A DNA stretch of 11,494 nucleotides from Hyphomicrobiales bacterium (lineage in GTDB: Bacteria > Pseudomonadota > Alphaproteobacteria > Rhizobiales > JAJFHC01), in NCBI GenBank assembly GCA_021775835.1, contig JAJFHC010000266.1, forward strand, positions 1 through 11,494, written 5' to 3'. The notes under the pieces were generated by a model, which saw nothing but the letters and a program-made list of their open reading frames with translations, made no database searches and had not been told where the DNA came from. How positions within the stretch are numbered: the first letter of the stretch is position 1; every line of letters starts with the position of its first letter. Made by a program: the position numbers and the translations under genes. Shown one piece after another: positions 1 through 6,316 of this stretch.

Positions 1-4
1 CCTG

Positions 5-637
5 ATGCCAAGCGGGACAATGTTGCTGGGATTTGTTGCAGCCTCTCTTGTTGTCCTCCTCCTGCCGGGGCCTGGCGTTCTGTACGTGGTGGCGCGCAGC
101 GCCAGCCAGGGACTCCGTGCCGGATTGGCTTCCGTGCTCGGGCTGTCCATGGGAGCGCTGGCCCATGTGGTTGCGGCGGCGGCGGGGCTATCCGCCGTTC
201 TGTCGACCTCGGCCACGGCCTTCGGAATCGTCAAGGTTCTGGGTGCCGGGTATCTGATCTACCTTGGAATTCGGACGCTGTTTGCCGGTCGCGCAAGTGT
301 CAGACAAAAGGACCTGACGCCGGTGTCCATGCGCCGTTTGTTTACCGACGGCGTGGTTGTCAGCCTTTTCAACCCCAAGATCGCGGTGTTCTTTCTGGCG
401 TATCTGCCGCAGTTCGTGGACCCGGGTGCTGGCGCTGTCTCAGTCCAGATCCTGCTGCTCGGGCTGATCTACGTGACGCTCGCTCTGATCACGGATGGCG
501 GCTATGCCGTTCTGGCCGGCAGCCTGCGGCATTGGCTTCGCGGGCGTGTCATGCAGGGACCGTTGCCACGATACGTGACCGGCAGCCTCTACATCAGCCT
601 GGGCATAAACGCGGCTCTCGCCAACCGCCAGCAATAG
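5..637 (+). CDS. LysE/RhtB family amino-acid exporter
   Basis: A 210-residue integral membrane protein of the LysE/RhtB/ArgO translocator family, whose members export amino acids or their derivatives across the inner membrane. Several hydrophobic segments are visible: about residues 6-28, 40-65, 70-93, 115-138, 147-172 and 190-206. The family's N-terminal Pro-Gly-Pro-Gly motif is at 21-24, followed by an Arg-Ser pair at 31-32; the conserved Asn-Pro-Lys is at 123-125 and Leu-Pro-Gln-Phe at 134-137. Length is normal for the family. The ATG at 5 lies at the window edge, so its ribosome binding site cannot be seen; ATG 20 is a possible alternative start, but the longer form fits the family. The substrate cannot be told from sequence. 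It is separated from sodC by 154 bases and is probably not in its operon. Confidence 0.9.
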   Translation: MPSGTMLLGFVAASLVVLLLPGPGVLYVVARSASQGLRAGLASVLGLSMGALAHVVAAAAGLSAVLSTSATAFGIVKVLGAGYLIYLGIRTLFAGRASVRQKDLTPVSMRRLFTDGVVVSLFNPKIAVFFLAYLPQFVDPGAGAVSVQILLLGLIYVTLALITDGGYAVLAGSLRHWLRGRVMQGPLPRYVTGSLYISLGINAALANRQQ

Positions 638-775
638 GAGGCCCTACTGCCCCACCGTTCACTCGAGAACGGTTTAAGCACTTCTTCGTGAACATCGTTT
701 GTAGGAATAAACCAAGATCCCGGTGTGTTTGATGTCCGTGCCACACGTCATGTGCAGGCCTTATCGTCGACACAC

Positions 776-781
776 AGAGGA
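776..781 (+). promoter_or_regulatory. Ribosome binding site setting the sodC start
   Basis: AGAGGA lies 10 bases before ATG 792. The reading frame stays open upstream to an ATG at 723, but the extra 23 residues are polar and would bury the signal peptide, so this site supports the start at 792. Confidence 0.6.
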
Positions 782-791
782 CAACCAACAA

Positions 792-1295
792 ATGAAACGC
801 GTTATCATGACCACTCTCCTAAGTCTCGCATCTTGCGCATCAGCTTTCGCGGGGCCGACCGCCACGGCGAGAATGATTGGCGCCGACGGAACAGACGCAG
901 GCACCGTGACTTTAAGCCAGACGGCGAACGGTGTACTGGTCCGCGCCGACCTGCGCGCGTTGACGCCGGGCGACCACGGATTTCACATTCATGAAACAGG
1001 ATCGTGCGACGCCTCCTTCAAAGCGGCCGGCGGACACTACAATCCGCACGGCAAAGAACATGGTTTCAACAATGCCCGCGGCCCTCACGCTGGTGATATG
1101 CCTAATCTGCACATCGGTTCAGACGGGACCGTAAAAGCGGACGTCGTTACCGCGTCTGTTTCGCTGGAGAACGGGCCTGCCACGCTTTTCGATACCGATG
1201 GTTCAGCCATCATGATCCACGTCAAGGCAGATACCTATGGAAAAGACGCCGGGGCCGGCGGGCGTGTTGCCTGTGGGGTGATCAAGGCGGATTAA
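792..1295 (+). CDS. sodC: Periplasmic Cu-Zn superoxide dismutase
   Basis: A 167-residue exported superoxide dismutase that converts superoxide to oxygen and hydrogen peroxide in the periplasm. Residues 1-20 form a signal peptide (Lys-Arg, hydrophobic core, Ala-Phe-Ala before a Gly). All metal-site residues are visible. Copper ligands are H65 and H67 in GFHIH, H82 in GGHYNP (bridging) and H143; zinc ligands are H82, H90, H99 and D102 in HAGDMPN. The active-site arginine is R158 in GGRVACGV, and C72 and C161 are the conserved disulfide pair. Length is typical of bacterial SodC. ATG 792 is preferred over the upstream in-frame ATG 723 because only it puts the signal peptide at the N terminus. A strong nested hairpin follows the stop codon and suggests the gene ends its own transcript. 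No convincing promoter was recognised upstream. Confidence 0.96.
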   Translation: MKRVIMTTLLSLASCASAFAGPTATARMIGADGTDAGTVTLSQTANGVLVRADLRALTPGDHGFHIHETGSCDASFKAAGGHYNPHGKEHGFNNARGPHAGDMPNLHIGSDGTVKADVVTASVSLENGPATLFDTDGSAIMIHVKADTYGKDAGAGGRVACGVIKAD

Positions 1296-1299
1296 GCCA

Positions 1300-1353
1300 C
1301 CGGCGGCGGTCGGCAGTGGCATAATTCGGACAATTATGCGCCGGAGCCGCCGG
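1300..1353 (+). terminator. Nested hairpin after sodC, possible terminator
   Basis: An outer perfect 8-base inverted repeat (CCGGCGGC 1300-1307 with GCCGCCGG 1346-1353) encloses an inner perfect 8-base stem (GCATAATT 1319-1326 with AATTATGC 1332-1339) with a 5-base loop. CGGC 1311-1314 can also pair with GCCG 1340-1343, leaving the bulge 1315-1318. It begins 5 bases after the sodC stop. No T-run follows, so it is not a textbook intrinsic terminator; it could also protect the transcript end. Pairing is seen directly; the role is inferred. Confidence 0.5.
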
Positions 1354-1421
1354 GATCGGACCCAAATTCCGGCACAGTCCTGTGGCAACGTATCACCCTT
1401 ATCCCTGAACAGGAGGCCGTC

Positions 1422-1877
1422 ATGCAGCTTCTGCGATCAAACGGACTGGGTTTCGTTGCCACAGGGCTCTTCGCAGCCACACTCTTCTTGTCTTTCTCCG
1501 CTGCCACAGGGGCACCAATCGCCGCTTTCACCGCACACACGGATGGTGTCCAGGCACTGATAGCCAGCGATCTGGCTTTGAACGTGCCCGGCAAGCCGGT
1601 TCCGGTGACCGATCTGCCTCCCGAACCAGGATCACGGTATTACAGCAGACGGCCCAGCTTTCGAGACTATACCTTCAAAGGGCGCCGGTTCGGCGGGAGC
1701 CGATACAAGGGCCCGCCGACGCCGTTTTATCAAACGTATTCCAACGATCAGACCGCCAACGGATTTGATTACGGTGGCCGGTGCACCCGGGTTTCCATCA
1801 TGTGCGCGCGCGACGCGGAAAACACCAGGGCCGGATATAACTCCTGCATGCAGGCCTACGGTTGCCGCGAGGACTGA
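1422..1877 (+). CDS. Small secreted four-cysteine protein, function unknown
   Basis: A 151-residue protein that I do not recognise. AGGAGG at 1411-1416, 5 bases before ATG 1422, fixes the start and is among the strongest ribosome binding sites in the window. Residues about 8-31 form a signal peptide, with likely cleavage near Ala-Thr-Gly-Ala 28-31. The middle (about 60-110) is rich in Pro, Arg, Tyr and Gly, including a Tyr-Tyr-Ser-Arg-Arg stretch, and is probably poorly ordered and basic. The last third has four cysteines spaced C-x6-C-x13-C-x5-C, suggesting two disulfides in the periplasm or outside the cell. It sits between the sodC hairpin and the cytochrome promoter and is probably transcribed alone. 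A small structural or envelope-binding protein is possible, but nothing in the sequence shows a function. Confidence 0.72.
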   Translation: MQLLRSNGLGFVATGLFAATLFLSFSAATGAPIAAFTAHTDGVQALIASDLALNVPGKPVPVTDLPPEPGSRYYSRRPSFRDYTFKGRRFGGSRYKGPPTPFYQTYSNDQTANGFDYGGRCTRVSIMCARDAENTRAGYNSCMQAYGCRED

Positions 1878-1879
1878 TC

Positions 1880-1910
1880 GCCAATGTTGGCAAAAAGGGC
1901 CTGTTTTTTG
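1880..1910 (+). terminator. Weak terminator-like element
   Basis: Two short dyads follow the stop codon at 1877. GCCAA/TTGGC (1880-1891) has almost no loop. CAAAAA (1891-1896) can pair with TTTTTTG (1904-1910), which also supplies the only run of six T bases in this gap. The stems are short and A-T rich, so this is a weak candidate for the end of the upstream transcript. Confidence 0.28.
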
Positions 1911-1956
1911 ACAAAATTGCGTGGATTGAACGGCGAAACGGCATCGACAGGGTTTC

Positions 1957-1994
1957 TTAAGTCTCCCGAGTGAAATTTTCCCAAGAAGACTTAA
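1957..1994. promoter_or_regulatory. Inverted repeat, candidate operator of the cytochrome genes
   Basis: TTAAGTCT (1957-1964) and AGACTTAA (1987-1994) are perfect reverse complements separated by 22 bases, so arm centres are 30 bases apart, close to three helical turns. The right arm overlaps the -35 box at 1991-1996. This geometry suits a dimeric or cooperatively binding regulator controlling the cytochrome promoter. The repeat is seen directly; the protein that would bind it is unknown. Confidence 0.4.
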
Positions 1995-2020
1995 CAAAAC
2001 AGGACACATAATCCTATACT
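1991..2020 (+). promoter_or_regulatory. Sigma70-like promoter of the cytochrome genes
   Basis: TTAACA (1991-1996) and TATACT (2015-2020) each match five of six consensus bases, with an 18-base spacer. A start near 2027 would leave a leader of about 25 bases before the ATG at 2052. It is the best-placed promoter for the three cytochrome genes and possibly the hydantoin genes after them. Confidence 0.55.
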
Positions 2021-2037
2021 CCCGGGCAACAACCACT

Positions 2038-2045
2038 TGGGAGGA
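2038..2045 (+). promoter_or_regulatory. Ribosome binding site for the c556-like cytochrome
   Basis: TGGGAGGA ends 6 bases before ATG 2052. An in-frame TTG at 2037 would place this site inside the gene and shift the signal peptide, so ATG 2052 is taken as the start. Confidence 0.7.
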
Positions 2046-2051
2046 TTGTCT

Positions 2052-2522
2052 ATGAAGTCTCGTTTTCGGAATTTGGTCGCATCAAAAACCGGTTTTGCAC
2101 TTGCTGCAGCGCTCGGACTGGCGGTTTCAACGTCGTCCGTTCACGCCGATGCCTTTGCAGACCGGTCAGCGGCGATGAAGGAAGTCGGCGCGGCGATGCA
2201 GGCAATGGGCAAGATGATGGCTGATCCCGGCACATTCGACGGCGAAACCGTTGAAGCCAAGGCCGGCATTATTGCGACCAATCTGACCAAGGCCAAGGGG
2301 CTTTTTCCTGCAGGCGATGTCCCGGAAAAGAGTCGGGCCAAAGAGACGATCTGGAGCGACAATGCGGGCTTTATGAAAATCATGGATGAATCGATTGCGG
2401 CGGCCAAGGCCACGGCTGAGGCCGGCGGCGGTTTCGATCAGGACGGTTTTGCTACGTCATTTGCCTCCCTGGGCAAAGGCTGCAAGGGCTGCCACGAAAC
2501 ATACCGTACGCCAAAGAAGTAA
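2052..2522 (+). CDS. Cytochrome c556/c'-type monoheme protein
   Basis: A 156-residue exported cytochrome of the c556/c' four-helix-bundle family (Pfam Cytochrom_C_2), acting in the periplasm as an electron carrier or, in the c' branch, as a nitric-oxide binder. A signal peptide spans residues 1-32, with likely cleavage after Val-His-Ala. The single heme site is C-terminal, as is typical: C144-K-G-C147-H148, followed by the usual Tyr-Arg. The N-terminal helix carries R38 and several methionines (M42, M49, M52, M55, M56); one of these could be the sixth heme ligand, which would favour a low-spin c556-type electron carrier over a true c'. W101 is a conserved core position. It is the first of three cytochrome genes, 34 bases before the next, and has its own promoter. 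The family is clear; the redox partner is not. Confidence 0.93.
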   Translation: MKSRFRNLVASKTGFALAAALGLAVSTSSVHADAFADRSAAMKEVGAAMQAMGKMMADPGTFDGETVEAKAGIIATNLTKAKGLFPAGDVPEKSRAKETIWSDNAGFMKIMDESIAAAKATAEAGGGFDQDGFATSFASLGKGCKGCHETYRTPKK

Positions 2523-2556
2523 CGGGGTCTAAAACTTCGGCAGGATCGGACCGGGT

Positions 2557-3486
2557 ATGAAACGCTTGTTGGGTTTTCTGTTTGCATGCGCCGTTATTGG
2601 CGCAGGCGTCCTTGCGGCCCTCATCTTTGTGTTCAGCCCGGATCCGCTGTCGGCCACCGATTTGCCAAGTCACCAGGCAGACCTGGAAAACGGCAAGAAG
2701 ATCTACTCGATAGGGGGTTGCCGGTCGTGCCATGTACCGCATGGCTCGGGCAGCGACGCCTTGCCTACCGGAGGGTTGGTCGTTACGCCGGCGGGCAAGT
2801 TTGTAGCTCCTAACCTGACGCCGGACGAGGCGACAGGGATCGGTGGCTGGAGCGACGTTGATTTCGTCAATGCGGTGACCCGGGGAATTACGCCGGGTGG
2901 TTCCCACTATTTCCCGGTATTCCCATATGCGTCCTACCAGATTGCCAAGCTTGCTGATGTGCTCGATCTGAAAGCCTATCTGGACAGCCTGCCACCGACC
3001 AAGACTGAAAGGGCCGATCACCAGATCCCGTTCTTTGTGGCCTGGGCGCGTCCGCTGATCGGTACGTGGAAGGCGCTGGCCGGTCTCGAGTTCAAGCCAT
3101 TTGAACAGGAACCTTCGAAGAGCGCGGCCTGGAACACCGGGCACTATCTTGTTCGCGGGTTTGGCCATTGCGGCGAATGTCATACGCCCAGGACTGCCTT
3201 TATGGCATTGGACACCTCACGGTGGCTGGAGGGCGCGCCGCATCCGGATCCCACTTGCAAGGGCCAGGTGCCGGCAATCGACCAGCTTGCGGCTTTGACA
3301 AAAGACACAGGCGAAATGAAGTACCCCAAGCTCAATACGCTGGCGCTGGCTTTGCAGCATGGCGAGGAGTGGGGATTTGAAGGATTGGCCGATTGCGAAA
3401 TGGGGCAGGTGCAGACCAACATCAGCAAGTTGCCCGAAACGGACATAAAAGCCATCGCGGAATATCTTATGTCGCCGAAACTTTAG
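2557..3486 (+). CDS. Diheme c-type cytochrome, membrane-anchored or exported
   Basis: A 309-residue protein with two cytochrome c domains, resembling the cytochrome subunits that take electrons from periplasmic alcohol or aldehyde dehydrogenases but with two hemes rather than three. Residues 5-27 are hydrophobic with no clear cleavage site, so it is probably membrane-anchored with the rest in the periplasm. Heme 1 is C55-R-S-C58-H59 and heme 2 is C205-G-E-C208-H209. M282 in the C-terminal domain is the likely second ligand of heme 2. There is no methionine between residues 2 and 215, so heme 1 must use another ligand, perhaps H117 next to Phe-Pro-Val-Phe-Pro-Tyr, or be five-coordinate. C234 and C280 are extra cysteines that could form a disulfide. 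A weak GCAGGA-like site precedes ATG 2557. It lies between two other cytochrome genes, 19 bases before the next one. Confidence 0.92.
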   Translation: MKRLLGFLFACAVIGAGVLAALIFVFSPDPLSATDLPSHQADLENGKKIYSIGGCRSCHVPHGSGSDALPTGGLVVTPAGKFVAPNLTPDEATGIGGWSDVDFVNAVTRGITPGGSHYFPVFPYASYQIAKLADVLDLKAYLDSLPPTKTERADHQIPFFVAWARPLIGTWKALAGLEFKPFEQEPSKSAAWNTGHYLVRGFGHCGECHTPRTAFMALDTSRWLEGAPHPDPTCKGQVPAIDQLAALTKDTGEMKYPKLNTLALALQHGEEWGFEGLADCEMGQVQTNISKLPETDIKAIAEYLMSPKL

Positions 3487-3505
3487 TATCGATACGGGGG
3501 AGAAC

Positions 3506-6271
3506 ATGGACACCGGTTATCACGATGCGTTGAAGACCTTCCTGAACCGATTGAGCCTTGCGACCGTCGTGGGAGCGCTTGGTCTTGCCCTTCTGGCGGC
3601 ACCGGTTCGGGCACAGGATTCAACTTCGAACTCCGATACGGAAACCAGCGAGAACTCCGAGGACCAGGAAGAAACGCTGGAACAGAAGGTCCTGGGAATC
3701 TTTGAGACCCGCTGTGCCTCATGCCATTCCGAAAAGAAGGAAGGCAATTTCGATTTCGTGCTCGACCTGAAACGACTGATCAACACGCCCAAATACATTA
3801 TCGCGGGTAAACCTGATCTGTCCTACCTGATGCAGCGTATCGATACGGATACCATGCCTGCGGGTGGCGAACCCAAACTTCCCGAAGAAGAACGCGAGTT
3901 CGTCCGTCAATGGATAGAGGACTCGCAAACCGTTCGTGAGCAGCAGGCAGCAAAACGCCGGAAGAAACAAAAAGGCGTGATCTCGCACGACGACCTCGTC
4001 GAAGCCATCAAGGACGATCTCGACCAGCTTGAAGAGCGTTCCGTGGATGTCGCCTCATTCCGCTATTTCACGCTCCACAACCTCTACAATGCCGGCGACA
4101 CAAATGCGGAGATGAAGCTGTGGCGGTCGGGGATTCGCAAGGCCGTCAACAGTGTCAGCTGGCACGGACGCATTGCCAAGCTCGAGGTGGTCAAGAGCCG
4201 CAAGACAAAGGGTACGCTGCTTCGGGTCGATCTGCGCGATCTCAAGTGGGATCCGGTGGTCTGGGACAGGCTGCTTTCAATCTATCCGTATGGGACGAAG
4301 CCGAAGCTGCGTTCGGAGCGTTCGATCAATGAAGCGCTGGATACGCCGCAACCTTATGTTCGGGCAGACTGGTTTACATTCTACGCAACACGTCCACCGC
4401 TTTATCATGAACTTCTCGGTCTGCCCAAAAACTCCCGTATTCTCGAGCAAAAGATCGTCAAGGTCGACGTGGCACGCAACCTGCGCCGCGGCGAAATCCA
4501 GCGGGCGGGATTTCGGATATCGGGTGTGTCGAACAACAACCGGGTGATCGAACGTCACGAGATCAAAGACTGGACCGGCGCTTACTGGAAGTCCTACGAT
4601 TTTGCCGGCAACGCCGGTCATCAGGATATATTCCGCTATCCCGCGGGACCGGGCAAGGGCAAGGACAAGTTCAAGCATGACGGCGGCGAGATCATCTTCA
4701 ATCTCCCCAACGGCATGCAGGCCTATTACCTGGAGACCGAGGACGGCAACCGCATTGACGAGGGTCCGGTCACGATCGTGCGTGATAAGACGCGGCCCGA
4801 CCGGCCACAGATCACAAATGGCGTATCGTGCATGGGGTGTCACAAGGACGGTATGATCATGACACCCGATCAGGTCCGTAGCTGGATCGAATCGGATTTC
4901 TCGATCGAAGAGGAAGAACTCGACAGACTGCTTTCGATCTATGTCAAGTATGATGAAATGAAGGACCTGTTCTTCCAGGACATGAAGCGCTATCTGACGG
5001 CGCTCAAGGAAGCAGATGCACTCAAGGCTCTGGAATTCAGCGGCGACGGTGAACCGCGCCCGGTGCGTCATGTGGATACGGAAAGCGTTCTGTCGCTCGC
5101 CGACCGATACGAGGAACGCCTGACGATTTTGCAAGCCGCTTCTGAGATCGGTTTGACGCCCAAGAAGTTCGAGCGGCGGCTGAATGCTTCATTCGACCGG
5201 GTTACCAAACAGATCGGTCTCGAATTGGCCCGTGGAACAATGCCGCGAGACACTTTCGAAACAGCCTATCCGGCGGTGATGAAAAACATGTTGAGACGCA
5301 CGGTTCTCAATCACGTGGCGCACTGCGGCAAGCGCCTGAGACGCTACGGCGAATTTACCGGTATCCGTCAACCCAGCATCTCGACCTGTGAACGTACGGG
5401 GGTGTTTGCGCGGCTCAATCTCGGTGATCCGGCGCAGTACGACGATGACTCGAAGAACGGCTCGGCGACTTCCAGCAACTCGGGAAGTTCAAAGAAAGAC
5501 AAGCGCAAAGCCGCCCTGAAACTGGCCCTTACCTGCGACAAAGCGATTGGAAACATCGGGAACGACGTGGAAGAATATGGCGCCAGGGTAAAGTGTTTTG
5601 AAGCCTACCTGTCCAAACACAAAGACCAGGCGGTTCAGAAAACGGTCCAGCGTTACTCAGGAAAACTGAAAGTTGCCATGGCTGAGGCCGAACAGGCCGC
5701 CACCAGCCAGAATCGCGAGCAACGGGTTCTCAACCTGGCAATCTCGTGTGATGAGGCATCCGAGGGTATTGCGGATCCTGCCACGCGTTATAAGCGCAAG
5801 ATCGAATGTTATGCGAACTATCGCACGGCCTATGATGCCGATCCGGCCGTGATTGAGGCGATCAGCGACTACGAACTGAAGTATACGGCAGCATTGAATG
5901 CCAAACAGGTCGCCCAGGTGAAGCAACATCCGTTCCAGGGGGCGTACGATGCATGGCGCGGATATACCAGCAAGTCACGGCCTAAACCCTATTCAGAGTG
6001 TCTGTCGCAATACGGGCCTTTTGCCGTCAATATCGACGGAGACGGGGTGCTGGAATTCCATATCGAAGGCCGCACCATTCGGGGCTTTGTCGACATGTCC
6101 GGCAAAATGAGGGTCAACGGACGGACGACCGACTGGGTCAAGAACAAAAAAATCGGTTTGATCCAGGGCCGCCGATTCAAAAGCCGGTTCACGATCGACG
6201 GTAATCTCAGCAATGCGCGCATGGTCAGTGGTTATTGCCGTGGCGGGTTCTTCCGCATGACGAAGAGATGA
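3506..6271 (+). CDS. Large modular exported protein with two c-type heme sites
   Basis: A 921-residue exported protein of several modules. Residues 14-36 form a signal peptide, likely cut after Val-Arg-Ala. A very acidic Ser/Glu linker (about 37-60) leads into a planctomycete-type cytochrome domain (PSCyt1-like, about 60-140) with C70-A-S-C73-H74 and probable Met ligand M117 in Thr-Met-Pro-Ala-Gly. After a Lys-rich stretch, about 180-440 is a large domain I know only as accompanying such heme domains; it ends in a second site, C442-M-G-C445-H446, with M450 or M452 as possible ligand. A helical region (450-645) and a Ser/Asn/Lys linker (647-668) follow. Then come two tandem Cys-x19-Cys modules (671-795) and a beta-rich C-terminal domain (about 813-917) with C832 and C911. 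GGGGGAGA precedes ATG 3506. A periplasmic redox or surface-binding role is inferred; the substrate is unknown. Confidence 0.88.
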   Translation: MDTGYHDALKTFLNRLSLATVVGALGLALLAAPVRAQDSTSNSDTETSENSEDQEETLEQKVLGIFETRCASCHSEKKEGNFDFVLDLKRLINTPKYIIAGKPDLSYLMQRIDTDTMPAGGEPKLPEEEREFVRQWIEDSQTVREQQAAKRRKKQKGVISHDDLVEAIKDDLDQLEERSVDVASFRYFTLHNLYNAGDTNAEMKLWRSGIRKAVNSVSWHGRIAKLEVVKSRKTKGTLLRVDLRDLKWDPVVWDRLLSIYPYGTKPKLRSERSINEALDTPQPYVRADWFTFYATRPPLYHELLGLPKNSRILEQKIVKVDVARNLRRGEIQRAGFRISGVSNNNRVIERHEIKDWTGAYWKSYDFAGNAGHQDIFRYPAGPGKGKDKFKHDGGEIIFNLPNGMQAYYLETEDGNRIDEGPVTIVRDKTRPDRPQITNGVSCMGCHKDGMIMTPDQVRSWIESDFSIEEEELDRLLSIYVKYDEMKDLFFQDMKRYLTALKEADALKALEFSGDGEPRPVRHVDTESVLSLADRYEERLTILQAASEIGLTPKKFERRLNASFDRVTKQIGLELARGTMPRDTFETAYPAVMKNMLRRTVLNHVAHCGKRLRRYGEFTGIRQPSISTCERTGVFARLNLGDPAQYDDDSKNGSATSSNSGSSKKDKRKAALKLALTCDKAIGNIGNDVEEYGARVKCFEAYLSKHKDQAVQKTVQRYSGKLKVAMAEAEQAATSQNREQRVLNLAISCDEASEGIADPATRYKRKIECYANYRTAYDADPAVIEAISDYELKYTAALNAKQVAQVKQHPFQGAYDAWRGYTSKSRPKPYSECLSQYGPFAVNIDGDGVLEFHIEGRTIRGFVDMSGKMRVNGRTTDWVKNKKIGLIQGRRFKSRFTIDGNLSNARMVSGYCRGGFFRMTKR
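5516..5890 (+). repeat. Tandem protein-level duplication, two Cys-x19-Cys modules
   Basis: Within the large cytochrome, residues 671-724 and 742-795 align with an offset of 71 residues, rising to 72 after one single-residue gap. Shared positions include L671/L742, L673/L744, A674/A745, C677/C748, D678/D749, A680/A751, I684/I755, Y691/Y762, C697/C768, Y701/Y772 and Y717/Y789. Each copy has two cysteines exactly 20 positions apart, which suggests one disulfide pinning a helical hairpin in each module. The copies have diverged strongly, so the duplication is old. Confidence 0.7.
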
Positions 6272-6316
6272 TACCAGCGAAATAGTCTGTCCCATTGCCG
6301 TTACACGGGGGAATTC

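Noticed and set aside
658..691. Imperfect stem TTCAC/GTGAA after the exporter gene
   Set aside because: The stem is interrupted, needs a wobble pair and has no T-run; it is not good enough to call a terminator.
704..729. Possible EcfG (general stress sigma factor) promoter upstream of sodC
   Set aside because: GGAAT-N17-TGTT misses one base in each box of the GGAAC/CGTT consensus, which is too weak to call.
723..791. Upstream extension of sodC from ATG 723
   Set aside because: The 23 extra residues are polar and would precede the signal peptide; the ribosome binding site is at 776-781, in front of ATG 792.
1908..1913. Perfect TTGACA in the gap before the c556-like gene
   Set aside because: No acceptable -10 box lies 16-18 bases downstream; the promoter at 1991-2020 is better.
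2452..3183. Long open frame on the - strand (243 codons) opposite the cytochrome genes
   Set aside because: It lies entirely antisense to two genes with clear heme motifs, and its translation resembles no family I know; it is a shadow of GC-rich codons.
4277..5134. Open frame of 285 codons on the - strand inside the large cytochrome gene
   Set aside because: It is fully contained in the 921-residue gene, has no signal or motif, and is explained by codon bias.
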